64,000 nt of DNA from Hippopus hippopus (Eukaryota; Mollusca; Bivalvia; Cardiida; Cardiidae): NCBI GenBank assembly GCA_946811185.2, contig OX328110.1:16298456-16362455 (forward strand), written 5' to 3'. Below the pieces are notes generated by a model. It worked only from the letters and a program-made list of their open reading frames with translations, ran no database searches and was not told the origin of the DNA. Every line of letters begins with the position of its first letter. The first letter of the stretch is position 1. Of the stretch, positions 31,301 through 43,300 are shown piece after piece. A program made the position numbers and the translations under genes.

Positions 31301-34300
31301 GGGTCTCTATCAAGGGTGCCCAAATTATAGCCCAGGGGGTCAAATGTAGCCCCACCCCAGGGGGTCACAAGTTCTACATGGTCTTATATAAGGAAACTTT
31401 AATAATCTACTTGTACATAGCCATATTTAGGCCTAGGGCTACCAAATTTTGCATGTAACTTAATATAATGGGCCTCTACCAAGAGGGCCCAAATTTTAAC
31501 TTTGGGGGTCAAGTTTGACTCCACACCAGGGGTCACAAGTTTTACATTGGCTTTTATAGTGAAAACTTGATAAACCTGTGTCATGGATCACATATTTTAC
31601 AGGGCCTTTTATTCAGCAAACTTGTTTTACATGACTTTTTATTGGGCAAGATTAAAAAATCTTTTTGTTTATAACCACACATTCTAGTTTCATATTGTAG
31701 GTCTGGGGTCAAAATTGCCTTCATTCCAGGGATCGCAAGTTTAACATGGGCTTCAAAATATTGTCACTTCAATTTAAACATTAATCAAGGGAAATAACTC
31801 TTTTTATGAAAGATAAAGTTCATTACTATTTACCTCCCTTGATTATCAAGCTGCAGTGATACATGATTGACTTAATAGCCAGTGGAGCGATACAGGGCCA
31901 TCATGGCCCTCTTGTTTTTTTTTTTGGACATGTAGGAAATTTACAAATAGCGAATATTTTCGATGCATGTCAGCCTGTGTGGGCTGCACAGACCGACATG
32001 GGTCAATACTTTTTTGCAGATGCAGTAAACCTCCTTTTCACAATTCATGACTTACATGTACTTCACCTGAAGCTATGCCATGGGAAAAGCAGTATTTATA
32101 TATTTCCCTGAACCCTTTCCCACACAATCCCAAGTTTTAGCGACCCTGAAGAAAAGGGCTATGAAAACATTGTTGGAAAAGGAGAAAATGCTGGTAACAC
32201 CAGCATTTTCTCCTTTTCCCACAATGTTTTCTATCCTATCAAGTACGGAAATTGTCGTTTTATATACAATTATTTTGTCGTCTGCAAATGCTTTCAATTT
32301 TGTACAGTCCAAAATTTTGTTGTTTGGTAAAGAGTTAAAGCTATGTTGTAGGAATACATAGTTGTGTTCTTAGTTCATCAATTTTTCAGGGATACTTCAG
32401 GTGGAACATTTCAAGCTCTTTCTGTAATTTTTTTCACATCTTTATCCAAACTTCATGAGATGGTTGAATGTCATTAACCCTTTACCACACAATGACACCT
32501 TTTAACACCCCTGAAGAAGAGGCCTTTTGAAAACATTGTGGGAAAAGGAGAAAATGCTGGTAACCAGCATTTTATCCTTTTCCCACAAAGTTTTCTACCC
32601 TATCAAAGAAAAGTTGCGTCATTTGAGCCACTATGAAATTGTCATCTGCAAATTCTTTCAATTCGGATAGGTCTTAATTTTGCCGTGTGGTAAAGGGTTA
32701 ATTATTTTGAAAGCAAGCTTTGGATGCATAAATTGCAAAACAATTCATAGTTGTTTCAGAGCTGTGCTCTTAAACATAGTTAAATTTACTTTGACCTTTT
32801 ACAAAACACTCACTTGTGTTTAACTCTTTACCACACATTCCCGAGTTGTATCGACCCTGAGAAAGAAAGCTTTTTAAAACATTGTGGGAAAAGCAGAAAA
32901 TGCTGGTACCAGCATTTTCTCCTTTTCCAACAATGTTTTCTATCTGTCCCAAAACAAATTTTAATTTGTGAGTCTTATCTATTTTGTCATCTGCAAATAC
33001 TTTCAATTTGGACAAGTCTACATTTATGTCGTGTGGTAAATGGTTAAACCCTGACGAAGAAGGCTTCTGAAAACATGGTGGGAAAAGGACAAAATGCTAG
33101 TATCAGCATTTGCTCCTGTTTCCACAATGTTTTTTGCCCTTACAAATTATACCATATAAACCACATGTAATTTGTCTGCAAATGCTTTCAATATGGACAG
33201 GCCTGAAATTGTTGTGTGACGAATGGTTAAACAGCTATTTGCACTGTCAAAGCACGTAAGCAGAGGATACTTATGAGGCACACCCTTTGAAAACTGAACA
33301 GTTAAAAGGACTACTGAATAATGTAAATCACTTTTTTTTTCACCAGAACTTAATTTTCGCTACTATTTGCGTGTTTTTCTGTTGGCGAATTCAAGGTTCT
33401 AGTGAAATATTGGTAACAGAAATAGACTTACTGGAAGTTTATTTACTATCCTGAAACTATCCTGTCCGAAATTGTATCTACATATTACCGTACGGGTAGA
33501 CCTCATCTCTTTGTTTTAATAGGAAACAGCTGTGACAATGGATATCCCTACTTATGTCAAACTAATCAAAAATTCAAAAAAAATTTTTTTCGATTATTGA
33601 AACAATTACAATCATGTTTCCAAGAAATAGATACATCTTGCATCGCAACGTACACCAAAGAAAATGTAACTCTTTAATAATGGCCTCTAAATTACAAAAG
33701 TAATGTCCCAATCCTCTCCTGATATTCTTTTCATCGTTTCCAAGAATTTGAAGAAATTTTACCAAAAATTTCGCATGCAGTGATTTTACCCTAGACAGAT
33801 GCATGTCAACAGACAGAGATTCGTTATTCATTACTAGTTACTTGTTTTGAGATCTCAGCGGTATAAAAGTCTTCAAAACCTGACGTTATTTAAAATTTTA
33901 TAGGCTCTGTAAATATCAACCATGCATCACACACACTGTCTCAGTTGCACGTCCAATTCATCTCTTACCAACTCAATATATTTGATAATTACCTTCTTTT
34001 CAAATTTGTGAAAATAAGACGAAATCGTAATGTGTGAAAAATGAACCATTCAAAGTGACAAAAAATACACACTACACAAATGGGTGAGCGTGATTATAAT
34101 CAATCTACATTACTTTATCGGAAGAATCCTGTTAAACCCCTATTCCATTTACCATAGATCTAGGGAAGTTAATGCCTGGATGCTGGAAAACCCTGATTTA
34201 GCGGTCTTGCCCTGATCTTTAGGAAAATAAATAAAGAGTTTGAGAGACATTGCAGAAAATAAAGAAAAAAAACATAAAAACATTTATAGTCACAGTTTTT

Positions 34301-37300
34301 GCAAAAATTAGTCTGCTTAAATTCACTAACGGTCATCTTCATGTGAAAAATATTGTAACAGATGAGTTCTATTTATGATATTGCATAATTTATTTTCCGT
34401 ATTTGCATTTTTATCCATACAATAACCGACATATTTTCGGCATAAAACTTCCTAAATAAATGACTCACTTCAGGTTTTGAGTCGCTAATTCAACAACACG
34501 CAAAAAAATAAGAATGGGAAAAATGGGACAAACTTGAAAAATAAAGTTCTCGCTAATTAAAAGTGATTTACAGTATATAAAGGTTATGCTCTCTATTGTT
34601 TTACTTTTACCAGCATTTTCTTCTTTTCCCACGATGTTTTCAAAAGCTATCCTCAGGATCATTTATTCACAGAATTGTTTAATTCTGATTTTGTACAGGG
34701 TGAAGTGGAACAGATTGCTATGATGAAGGCCAAAGCCCAAACAGAGCATGATGATGGAATGCTGGAGTTTCTTGAAGACATTATTGGCAGTAATAGATTT
34801 AAGGAACCCATTGAAACTTTGATGAAAAGGGTGGAGACCTTGAATGAACTTAGAGGAGAAAAGGTATGTACTAAGTAATCTTAGATTAGATGTTAATTGT
34901 TATCTCTTTATCAAACAACAAAAGTTTGGATTTGTCCAAATAGAAATCATTTGCAAATGACAAACTAAATGTGGCTCAAGTTACTGAATTTATCTTGTTA
35001 GGATAGAAAACATTGTAAGAAAAGGAGGAATTACTGGGTCCAGAATTATTTCTCTTTTTCCCACAATTTTTTGAAAAGCACACTTCTCCAGGGTCTTTAA
35101 AAAAGCAGGATTTCTTTGGAAAGGATTAAAAGGGAAATCAAAATACAAGGGAAGGTAAAATATTTTTGTCCCTTTTTTGTCTTGGAACTTCAACTGAAAA
35201 GGCAGCTGCACAATGGCACTTGCATGGGGAGCCCTTCTTCTTTAAACTTTTACATCATATTTAGGCATACTAAATTTTGTATTTTCCAGAGAAATGGGCG
35301 TATGCCTAGACACGCTCCTGTAAATATGACAAGTCTGTTCACTAGATGACCTGAAAAATCTGGGTATCAAAAATTTGCAATTAGGGCCCAGCCAAGAAGC
35401 GTAAATTTTGTTTAGTTCCGCATCATATACTTATAATTTACTTTTGGACTCACTGTGATGGCATCCAGAGGTTCTCTGTACACATAAAAGAAACAGGATC
35501 TGAACCAAACGTGTCAGCTATAGGGGAGTGTAAGTTAATGAGATTGTCAGTAGGTAACATTGATTTTATTTATCCTGGTGTAAGGGAGCTAGCATTTTTT
35601 GTAACATGTTTGATTGCAAAACCATAACATGTTCATTTCAGTTGAATAGAACAAAGGCAGTGGAGAAGGAAAAAGATGAACTGGAGGGAGCAAAGAATGA
35701 AGCTGTTCAGTTTCTGAAGATTGAGAACGATATTGTCAAGCTGAAAAATAAACAGTACCAAAGATACATGTATGTATTTCGTAAGAACTGGGACTAGAAG
35801 TGTAATTTTCTACAGTGTTAAGCCTTTACCAGATGACAATATTTTAGTGTTGTCAATATTCGAAACATATGCACTTCAGAAATAAAATGTGGCTCAAATG
35901 ATGTGACATGTTCTTGAAAGGTTAGGAAATAATGTGGGAAAAGGAGAAAATGCTGGTTACAAGAGTTTTCTCCTTTTCCCTCAATGTTTCCTAAAGAACT
36001 CTTTTTCAAGGTCTTTTCAACTCAGTATTGTGTGGTAAAGGTTTAAACCTTTTAATGTACACATTTAACTTTCCATGCCCCTTGAAAAACCGTAGGAAGA
36101 TGAGCAATTGCTAGTAACAAGCAAATATTCCTAAACCCAAAATGTTGGCCACTATGGGATAGCAGACATACTGCTAAAGACAAGGTTATTCTTTGATAAT
36201 TTAGCTGTCACAATACATGTAATACAGATGGAAGACATGAGAGCTCAGCAGTCAATCGGTCAAACAAAAACACTAAAATTTTTGTAAACCCCAAAGACTG
36301 TAAGTGTAAGAAATATACTTGTAGTTATGCTCTATTCTCCCCCCACAGTGCATCATGTAAAGGCAATGAGGCTAAGGCGAAGGTGGAGTATGACAGAATA
36401 AACACTGGTATGGAGGAATTCAACAAGAAAATGCAGGCCATTGCGGACGAAAAACAAGAAAAGGTGAAGAAGCATAAGAAAATCCTAAAGTAAGTTCAAT
36501 GGAGTCAAAAGATTGCAATCTTGAGGGAAATCAAACATTTCACTTCTGAATAAGTGGATTAGATTTTATATACTTTCCACAAGGAAGATAGGGGGAAGAG
36601 CAATTGAAATCAGGCTTTCCATCTGTCCATCAGCATCCTTGCTCCTATTTATTGTCACCACAGTGCTCGTGCTGCCAATCGAAATTATCAACAATTGTCG
36701 ATTAATAAATTCAGCTGTCGATTAATTGTTCCAATTGTTGATAAAAATTGTCGATTAATTTATTCCCAAAAAAGTTGGGTAAAGTTCCCTTTACTTGCCT
36801 GGATCATGCGTTAATTTGCACTGGAAATGTGTGGTAATCACTTGTTTCACACCTCAGCGGATGAACAGGTCACAGTTGGCATGTATATTCCACAACGCAT
36901 GTCATGTTACCGGTTGTTATTCTAAGCCATTAATTGGAGAACAATTGGCAATTATTGTTTATTTCACATTAAATTTTGATTGACTATTTTATTCGACGCA
37001 GTGATAGAATGCCCTGGATTTCAATACTGCCAAAAACGGCGATGGCAAGTAAAGGAAACCAATTAGGTATCATAAATTTGTTTACATTGCTAACGTAAAC
37101 CAGCACTGTTTAAATGTTGGCAAACAAAACGAAAGCAATAATTCATAATTGAATTTAATTGACATGTTGACATTATTCTAATAAGTCTCATTCTTGTAAC
37201 CCCAAAATCTTATCATTCTTCACTTATATGTCAACATGGGTCGTCCTAAACGAAAACTATCGCCAATAAAGAAAGATAACAAGATAGGGAAAAATTAACA

Positions 37301-40300
37301 GCATTTACAGTATAAAATTTAGCAGTGGTACCAGTGAATTGCACTATGAAAATTCAAATAAAATTTAAAGGCTAAGGTTTATAACCTTCGTCCACTTCAC
37401 TATTTAGGTACTATCGAGTGAATGACTTTATTTACGACATCTTACCCTCCTTACCTTAAGGTCAACAGATAAGAAAGGGAGGTAATTCATCATGTAATAG
37501 AAAATTTTCTCCTTTTCTTGTACACATCATTTATTACAATAAAAAAAATGTTGTTTGGTAAAGAAGTAACCATTCATCAAAAGAAAATAAGACTTAATTG
37601 TCCGTATGCTTTAATGCAAATAATGTGGGAAAAGGAGCACTATCCCCAGGAAATGGTGTAGAACAAATTTTCCTTTTCCTACAATATTTTGTACGATGTA
37701 AGATTAAAATAAAATTTTGTCTTTTGGTAAAGGAGTAACCATTCATCAAAAGAAACTAGGACCTGAAAACCTTTATGCTTTTTACCTCACCTGAGCATGA
37801 AGTGCTCATGGTGAGCTTTTGTGATCGTGCTGTGTCTGGCGTCCGTCGTGCGTCGTCCGTCTTCAACTTTTACCTTGTGTACGCTCTAGAGGCCACATTT
37901 TCAATACGATACCCATGAAACTTGGTCAGAATGTTTGTCTTGATATCTCGGACGAGTTCGAAAATGGGTCATGTCGGGTCAAAAACTAGGTCACTAGGTC
38001 AAATCTTAGAAAAACCTTGTGTACGCTCTAGAAGCCACATTTTCAGTCTGATACTCATGGAACTTGGTCAGAATGTTTGCCTTGATGATATTTCGGACGA
38101 GTTCAAAAATGGGTCATGTCGGGTCAAAAACTAGGTCACTAGGTCAGATCTTAGAAAAACCTTGTGTACGCTCTAGTGGCTACATTTTCTGTCCAATACT
38201 CCTGAAAGTTGGTCAGAATGTTTGTCTTGATGATATCTCGGACGGACGAGTTTGAAAATGGGCCATGTCGGGTCAAAAACTAGGTCACCAGGTCAAATCT
38301 TAGAAAAACCTTGTGTACACTCTAGAGGCCATATTTTCGGTCCAGTACTCTTGAAAGTTGGTCAGAATGTTTGTCTTGATGATATCTAGGATGAGTTCGA
38401 AAGTGGGCCATGTCAGATCAAAAACTAGGTCACCAGGTCAAATCTTAGAAAAACCTTGTGTACACTCTAGAGGCTACACTTTCAGACCAAAACTCTTGAA
38501 AATTGGTCAGAATGTTTGTCTTGATGATATCTCTGACAAATATGAAAACGGGCCATATTGGGTCAAAAACTAGGTCACTAGGTCAAACCTTAAAAAAACC
38601 TTGTGTAAGCTCCAGAAGCCACATTTTCTGTCCAATACTCTTGAAATTTGGTCAGAGTGTTTGTCTTGATAATATCGCAGATGAGTTCGAAATTGGGCCA
38701 TGTTGGGTCAAAAACTAGGTCACTAGGTCAAATCTTTGAAAAAACTTCGTGTATGCTCCAGAAGCCACTTTTTCAGTCCAATGCTCTTTAAAGTTGGTCA
38801 GAATGTTTGTCATGATGATAGCTTGGATGAGTTTGAAAATGGGTCATGTCAGGTCAAAAACTAGGTCACCAGGTCAAATCTTAGAAAAACCTTATGTAAG
38901 CTCTAGAGGCCACATTTTCAGTCCAATAATCTTGAAATTCCGTCAGAATGTTTGTCTTGATAATTTCTTAGACTAGTATGAAAATGGGTCACGTTGGATA
39001 AAAAAAACTAGGTCACAAGGTCAAATCTTGGAAAAACCTTTTGTACTATAATTACAGTCCAACATTCTTTAAACTTTTGTTAGAACGTTTGTCTTGATGA
39101 TACCTTGCATGAGTTTGAAAATGGGTCACATGGAATAAAAACTAGGTCACCAAGTTTCATCCTTGAAAAACCGTGTGTACACTCCAGAGGCCACAAATTC
39201 AGTCCAATAATCTTGAAATTTGCTTTGAATGTTTGTCTTGATAATATCTTAGACAAGTATGAATATGGGTCATGTTGGATAAAAAACTAGGTCACTAGGT
39301 CAAATGTCAGAAAAACCTTTTATACACCCTACTGGCCACATTTTCTCTCAAATACTCATGAAAGTTTGTCGGAATGTATGTCTTGATAATTTCTACGTGT
39401 CAAGTAGGCCGCTGAGACAAATTCTAGAAAAAGCTTATGTGCACTCTAGAGGCCATATTTGTAAGCCCAATACTAATGAGTGTTTGTCAGAGTTTGTCTT
39501 AATATCTCTGAAGAGATTGGAAATGGGTCTTGTTTGATCAAAAGGCTCAGGTGAGCGACTTCAGGGCCATCATGGCCCTCTTGTTATGCAAATATTGTGG
39601 GAAAAGGAGCACTATCCCAGGAAATGGTATAGAGCAAATTCTCCTTTCCCACAATATTTTCTACAAGGTAAGATTAAATATATACAATAATTTTTTCTTA
39701 TATTATTGTAATGGACATAATTATGTGAATGAAAGTTTGAAACTGTGAGTTAAAAATTAAAGTTAATGCTGCATGTGCATGTCTTTTCTTTTAAACCAAA
39801 CTTTGTGCGCTTAATTTGTCTATTATTTTTTTCAAGAAAAAGTTGTTGGCCATTATTTTACTTGGGCCAGAGCTAGCACTGTGTCACCGCAGTACAACTT
39901 TGTGCAATTATTAACTAGTAAATTGTAGACAAGCAAAATACAATTTCCAAATGTCCTAGCTAAAACCTTTAAGAAAGATCTCCCCCGAAACCTTTACCAA
40001 ACATCAAGAGTTATAACGACCCTAAGGAGGAAGGCCTTTTGAAACATTGTAGAAAAAGGGGTAACCAGCATTTTCTTCTTTTTCCACAATGTATTCTGCC
40101 TTACCAAAGACAAATTTCAACACTTGAGCCACCTTTTATTTGTTGTCTGCAAATGCTTTAAATTTGGACGAGTCTAAAATTTAGCTCAATGGTAAAGAGT
40201 TTATTATAGGAAAAAGCCTTAATAAATGATTTTCTCCTTAAACTTACATGTTTTTATGCAATATGCACTGTAGATTTCAACATATGCCTCTTTATCAAAG

Positions 40301-43300
40301 CAGTCAGCTAGGCTGTTTAGTGACCAAAAGTGAATGTTCTAGTTTCTTCTGTTTGTAGAGCTCATGATGATTTAACCAAACAGTGTGAGGAAAACAAAGA
40401 CAAATTTTCAGAGCTAGAGAAGGCTGATGTTAAAATGAGAGAGGACCTAAAGAATGGTAAAGCAAAGGGAAAGAAAATAGAAAAGAGTATTGAACAAGAA
40501 AAGAAAAAGGTGCTTCTTTTATTTCTATGTAAATATACTACTCAAAAATTACTAGTCTTATGAGCATGAAAGTTCGCAACAAATGCATAGCTCAAATACA
40601 AACTGGTCCTGATTCATACCAGTGCGGACAAATATCCTTGTTTTTTGAGGTCAAAAAGACCAACACCATAACCACTGAGCTAAAGAGAATTCTCCCCAAC
40701 GCAGTTGTTTGGTATTGATTTTATACAGAATAAAGCTATGCAGTAGGGAAGGAGTGATCTCCCATAACACTAGGGATCACTATAGGTATTGGTTTTATAA
40801 AGGTATGCAGTAAGGAGGAGTGATCTCGTGTAACACACCCGCTCTTAATGTCATCATTTTGATGACAGAAAGCCATATTAGGCAGTTTTTTTTTTTTTTT
40901 TTTTTTTTGACAACAAGTGGCTCAGTGGCCAATCACAGACGAAGCCCCATCTTAAAAACATGAAAGTTCGGAACAAATGCATAGCTCAAATACAAACCGC
41001 ACTTGGCGGGTTTAAACTTGAGGGGACAAATGCCCTCCTTTTTCGAGGATTAAAAGCCATAACCACTGAGCTAAAGAGATTTCTCCCCAATGCAGTTGTT
41101 AGGTATTGATTTTATACAGAATAAAGCTATGCAGTAGGGAAGGAGTGATCTCCCATAACACTAGGGATCACTATATTAGATTCAGCTGATAAAAATGTGT
41201 TGCATGTATCAGATATGCTTTTTCACTATATTATATTGCCAAACTGATGAATAAACTATCAGTAAAAATGAGTTTTTTAAATGCAAAACTGTACTTTGGT
41301 AACATATACCTACCTCTATTAAAATATCTGAATGATCTCTACCAAAGTTTGAGTAGTGTATATAAAGAAGAAGACCATGACAATTTTCAAAAGCAAACAC
41401 TCAGTGTATAAATGTAGTGGTTTTCTTTTGAATCTTTTATTACCATAAATGCAGTGTTTTTCTTTTGAATCTTTAACCAGTTATTTCATATGCTGGTAAC
41501 TTTTCAGCCTCAGGTTGCTAGCAATTGTTGTCATCCCTTGACGTCTTGGACACAGAATGTTAGGATAGGAGATGGAATAATGATTATGTCTGACCCAAGC
41601 TTCTTTTTTCAAGGAGATTGCTGATTTGAAATTTGGAATAAGATTATACTTATAGTTTGATGATGCAGCCAAAAAGTTTTTTGGTCCATGTTCTGTGAAA
41701 AGGGAGTTTAATGTATCTACAAAAAGTATTGATCCAGGTCAGCCTTTTCACTCTGCGCAGGCTAATATGGATCGAAAATTTTTGCTTTTGGTCAATTTTC
41801 TGCCTGTCCAGTGATCATTCTACCTCATGCTTCAGTCAGTTGTTAGACAAAATGGATTTTATGGATCCGTACTGTGATGCCTTGTTTGGTACAATGCATC
41901 ATGGAGATGCATTAAACCCCCTCTTGCCAGAGCATGGCTCACATGTAGTTAAGGTGCTATTGCATACAGTAACAGATTCACAGACAGACCAACAGACCGA
42001 CAAACCAACCACAATCTTTTGATCTAGACAGTCAGATATTTTTCAGTTGCATATCAAAAATGGTCCTGATCATTTTTTTTTTCTCAAGATGGCATATTTC
42101 TTTGCACTTAACAAAAGCTTCAGCCCTTTTTGCAGATAGCATATATCAGGACCAGACTGCACAGAATAGTTTGATCTGAATTGATATATACTTCCTGCTT
42201 AAATAGTCAACAGGGTTGGAATTTTTTTTTTTTTTTTTTTTTTCCCACTGCCACATTTTAGCCAGTGGCATTTTTCCCACTCACAAAATTAAAATTGGAC
42301 TCGCATTTTTATTTTTTTAAAGCCCAGCATGCCTACCAATGCTGGAGAACCGAGTGCCAGTAAAAACTGTTCAATTCTATTCTTTTACTTAACCTGTTGA
42401 CTAGAGACAACAACCAAACAATATAAGAAAAACTTTAATTGATATTAAAACCATGATTTAACTATCAATTCCAGTTTAATATCTGTCCTCAAGCCTAGTT
42501 TAATTTTCCATAAAACTTACAATGGTGGATGATTTTGTTAATGAATTACGTACATATCACATCTGAATATTTGTGTGTCCAATAACTGGTATGCGAGTCC
42601 ACCATTTCTGACTTGTTTTTCATTATTATTTGTGCATGGTAATTATCTTTTAAGGAAAGATTGACAAATATTTCTGTTTTGTAATCAGATTTTGAATTCG
42701 CTTACCATTTTTTCGTATAAAAAATGCAAAAACGTGGTATTGGCTGTGAGTGCAGACCAACACGCTTGGCTTACGAAACTCCGATAACAAATGACAACTC
42801 GGAGGCTTCAGTGGCGACACGTAAAATTATTAACAGCTGTAGATGGGTATTCTCAGTTGGACATGACTGATGTTTATCCAGAACGAAAAGAATTACCATA
42901 TTTGTATTCACCTTCAATAATTTCAACTGGCTTTTTTTTATTTTTTTTTCAAGTGCTTGAAATTTTAGCTCGCATTTTCCAGTTCAGACTCGCATTTTGC
43001 GAGTAAATACATGGGAATTTCAAACCCTGAGTGAGTTCTATAAGATGAAATTCTATCTAAGTTTCAGTAGGAGTGTTTTTTCTGGTCTAAAGAGGTTGAC
43101 TTTATAATTGGCATCAAAAAAGTAAGTTCCTATGATATTTTACAGATTGAAGAACTCAGGGAGGTACCTGGTCAAGCTGCTAAAAATACAGAGGATCTGG
43201 AGAAGAAGAAAGAAAAACTGGAGAAAGAGAAACAGAAAGAAGAGGAGAACCTGAAGAAAGTGATGGACAGCTTAAAAACAGAGACACAGGTGACTATCTG

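Larger units (their letters stand above)
30246..34698. other. SMC4 intron 4
   Basis: Besides the nested elements and the TTAA-hairpin array (32109-33231), the segment 33235-34590 has no recognised gene or repeat. A minus-strand open frame at 33574-33831 lacks similarity to anything I know. Confidence 0.6.
36490..40358. other. SMC4 intron 7
   Basis: Contains an AT-rich stretch with repeated TGTCGATTAAT (36680-36770), tandem variants of the TTAA-hairpin core (37500-37783 and 39584-39670), the 1.8-kb Helitron-like family 1 element, and a TTAA-hairpin copy at 39988-40203. The stretch 36780-37490 is otherwise unremarkable. Confidence 0.6.

Noticed and set aside
37900..39500. CRISPR-like or satellite array
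   Set aside because: The units are about 145 bp, adjacent and diverging, with no spacers. They are the core of a Helentron-like element, and the genome is eukaryotic.
37922..39537. Series of 60-77-codon open frames with repeated protein sequence
   Set aside because: They follow the tandem repeat frame exactly and have no splice or similarity support; they are by-products of the repeat.
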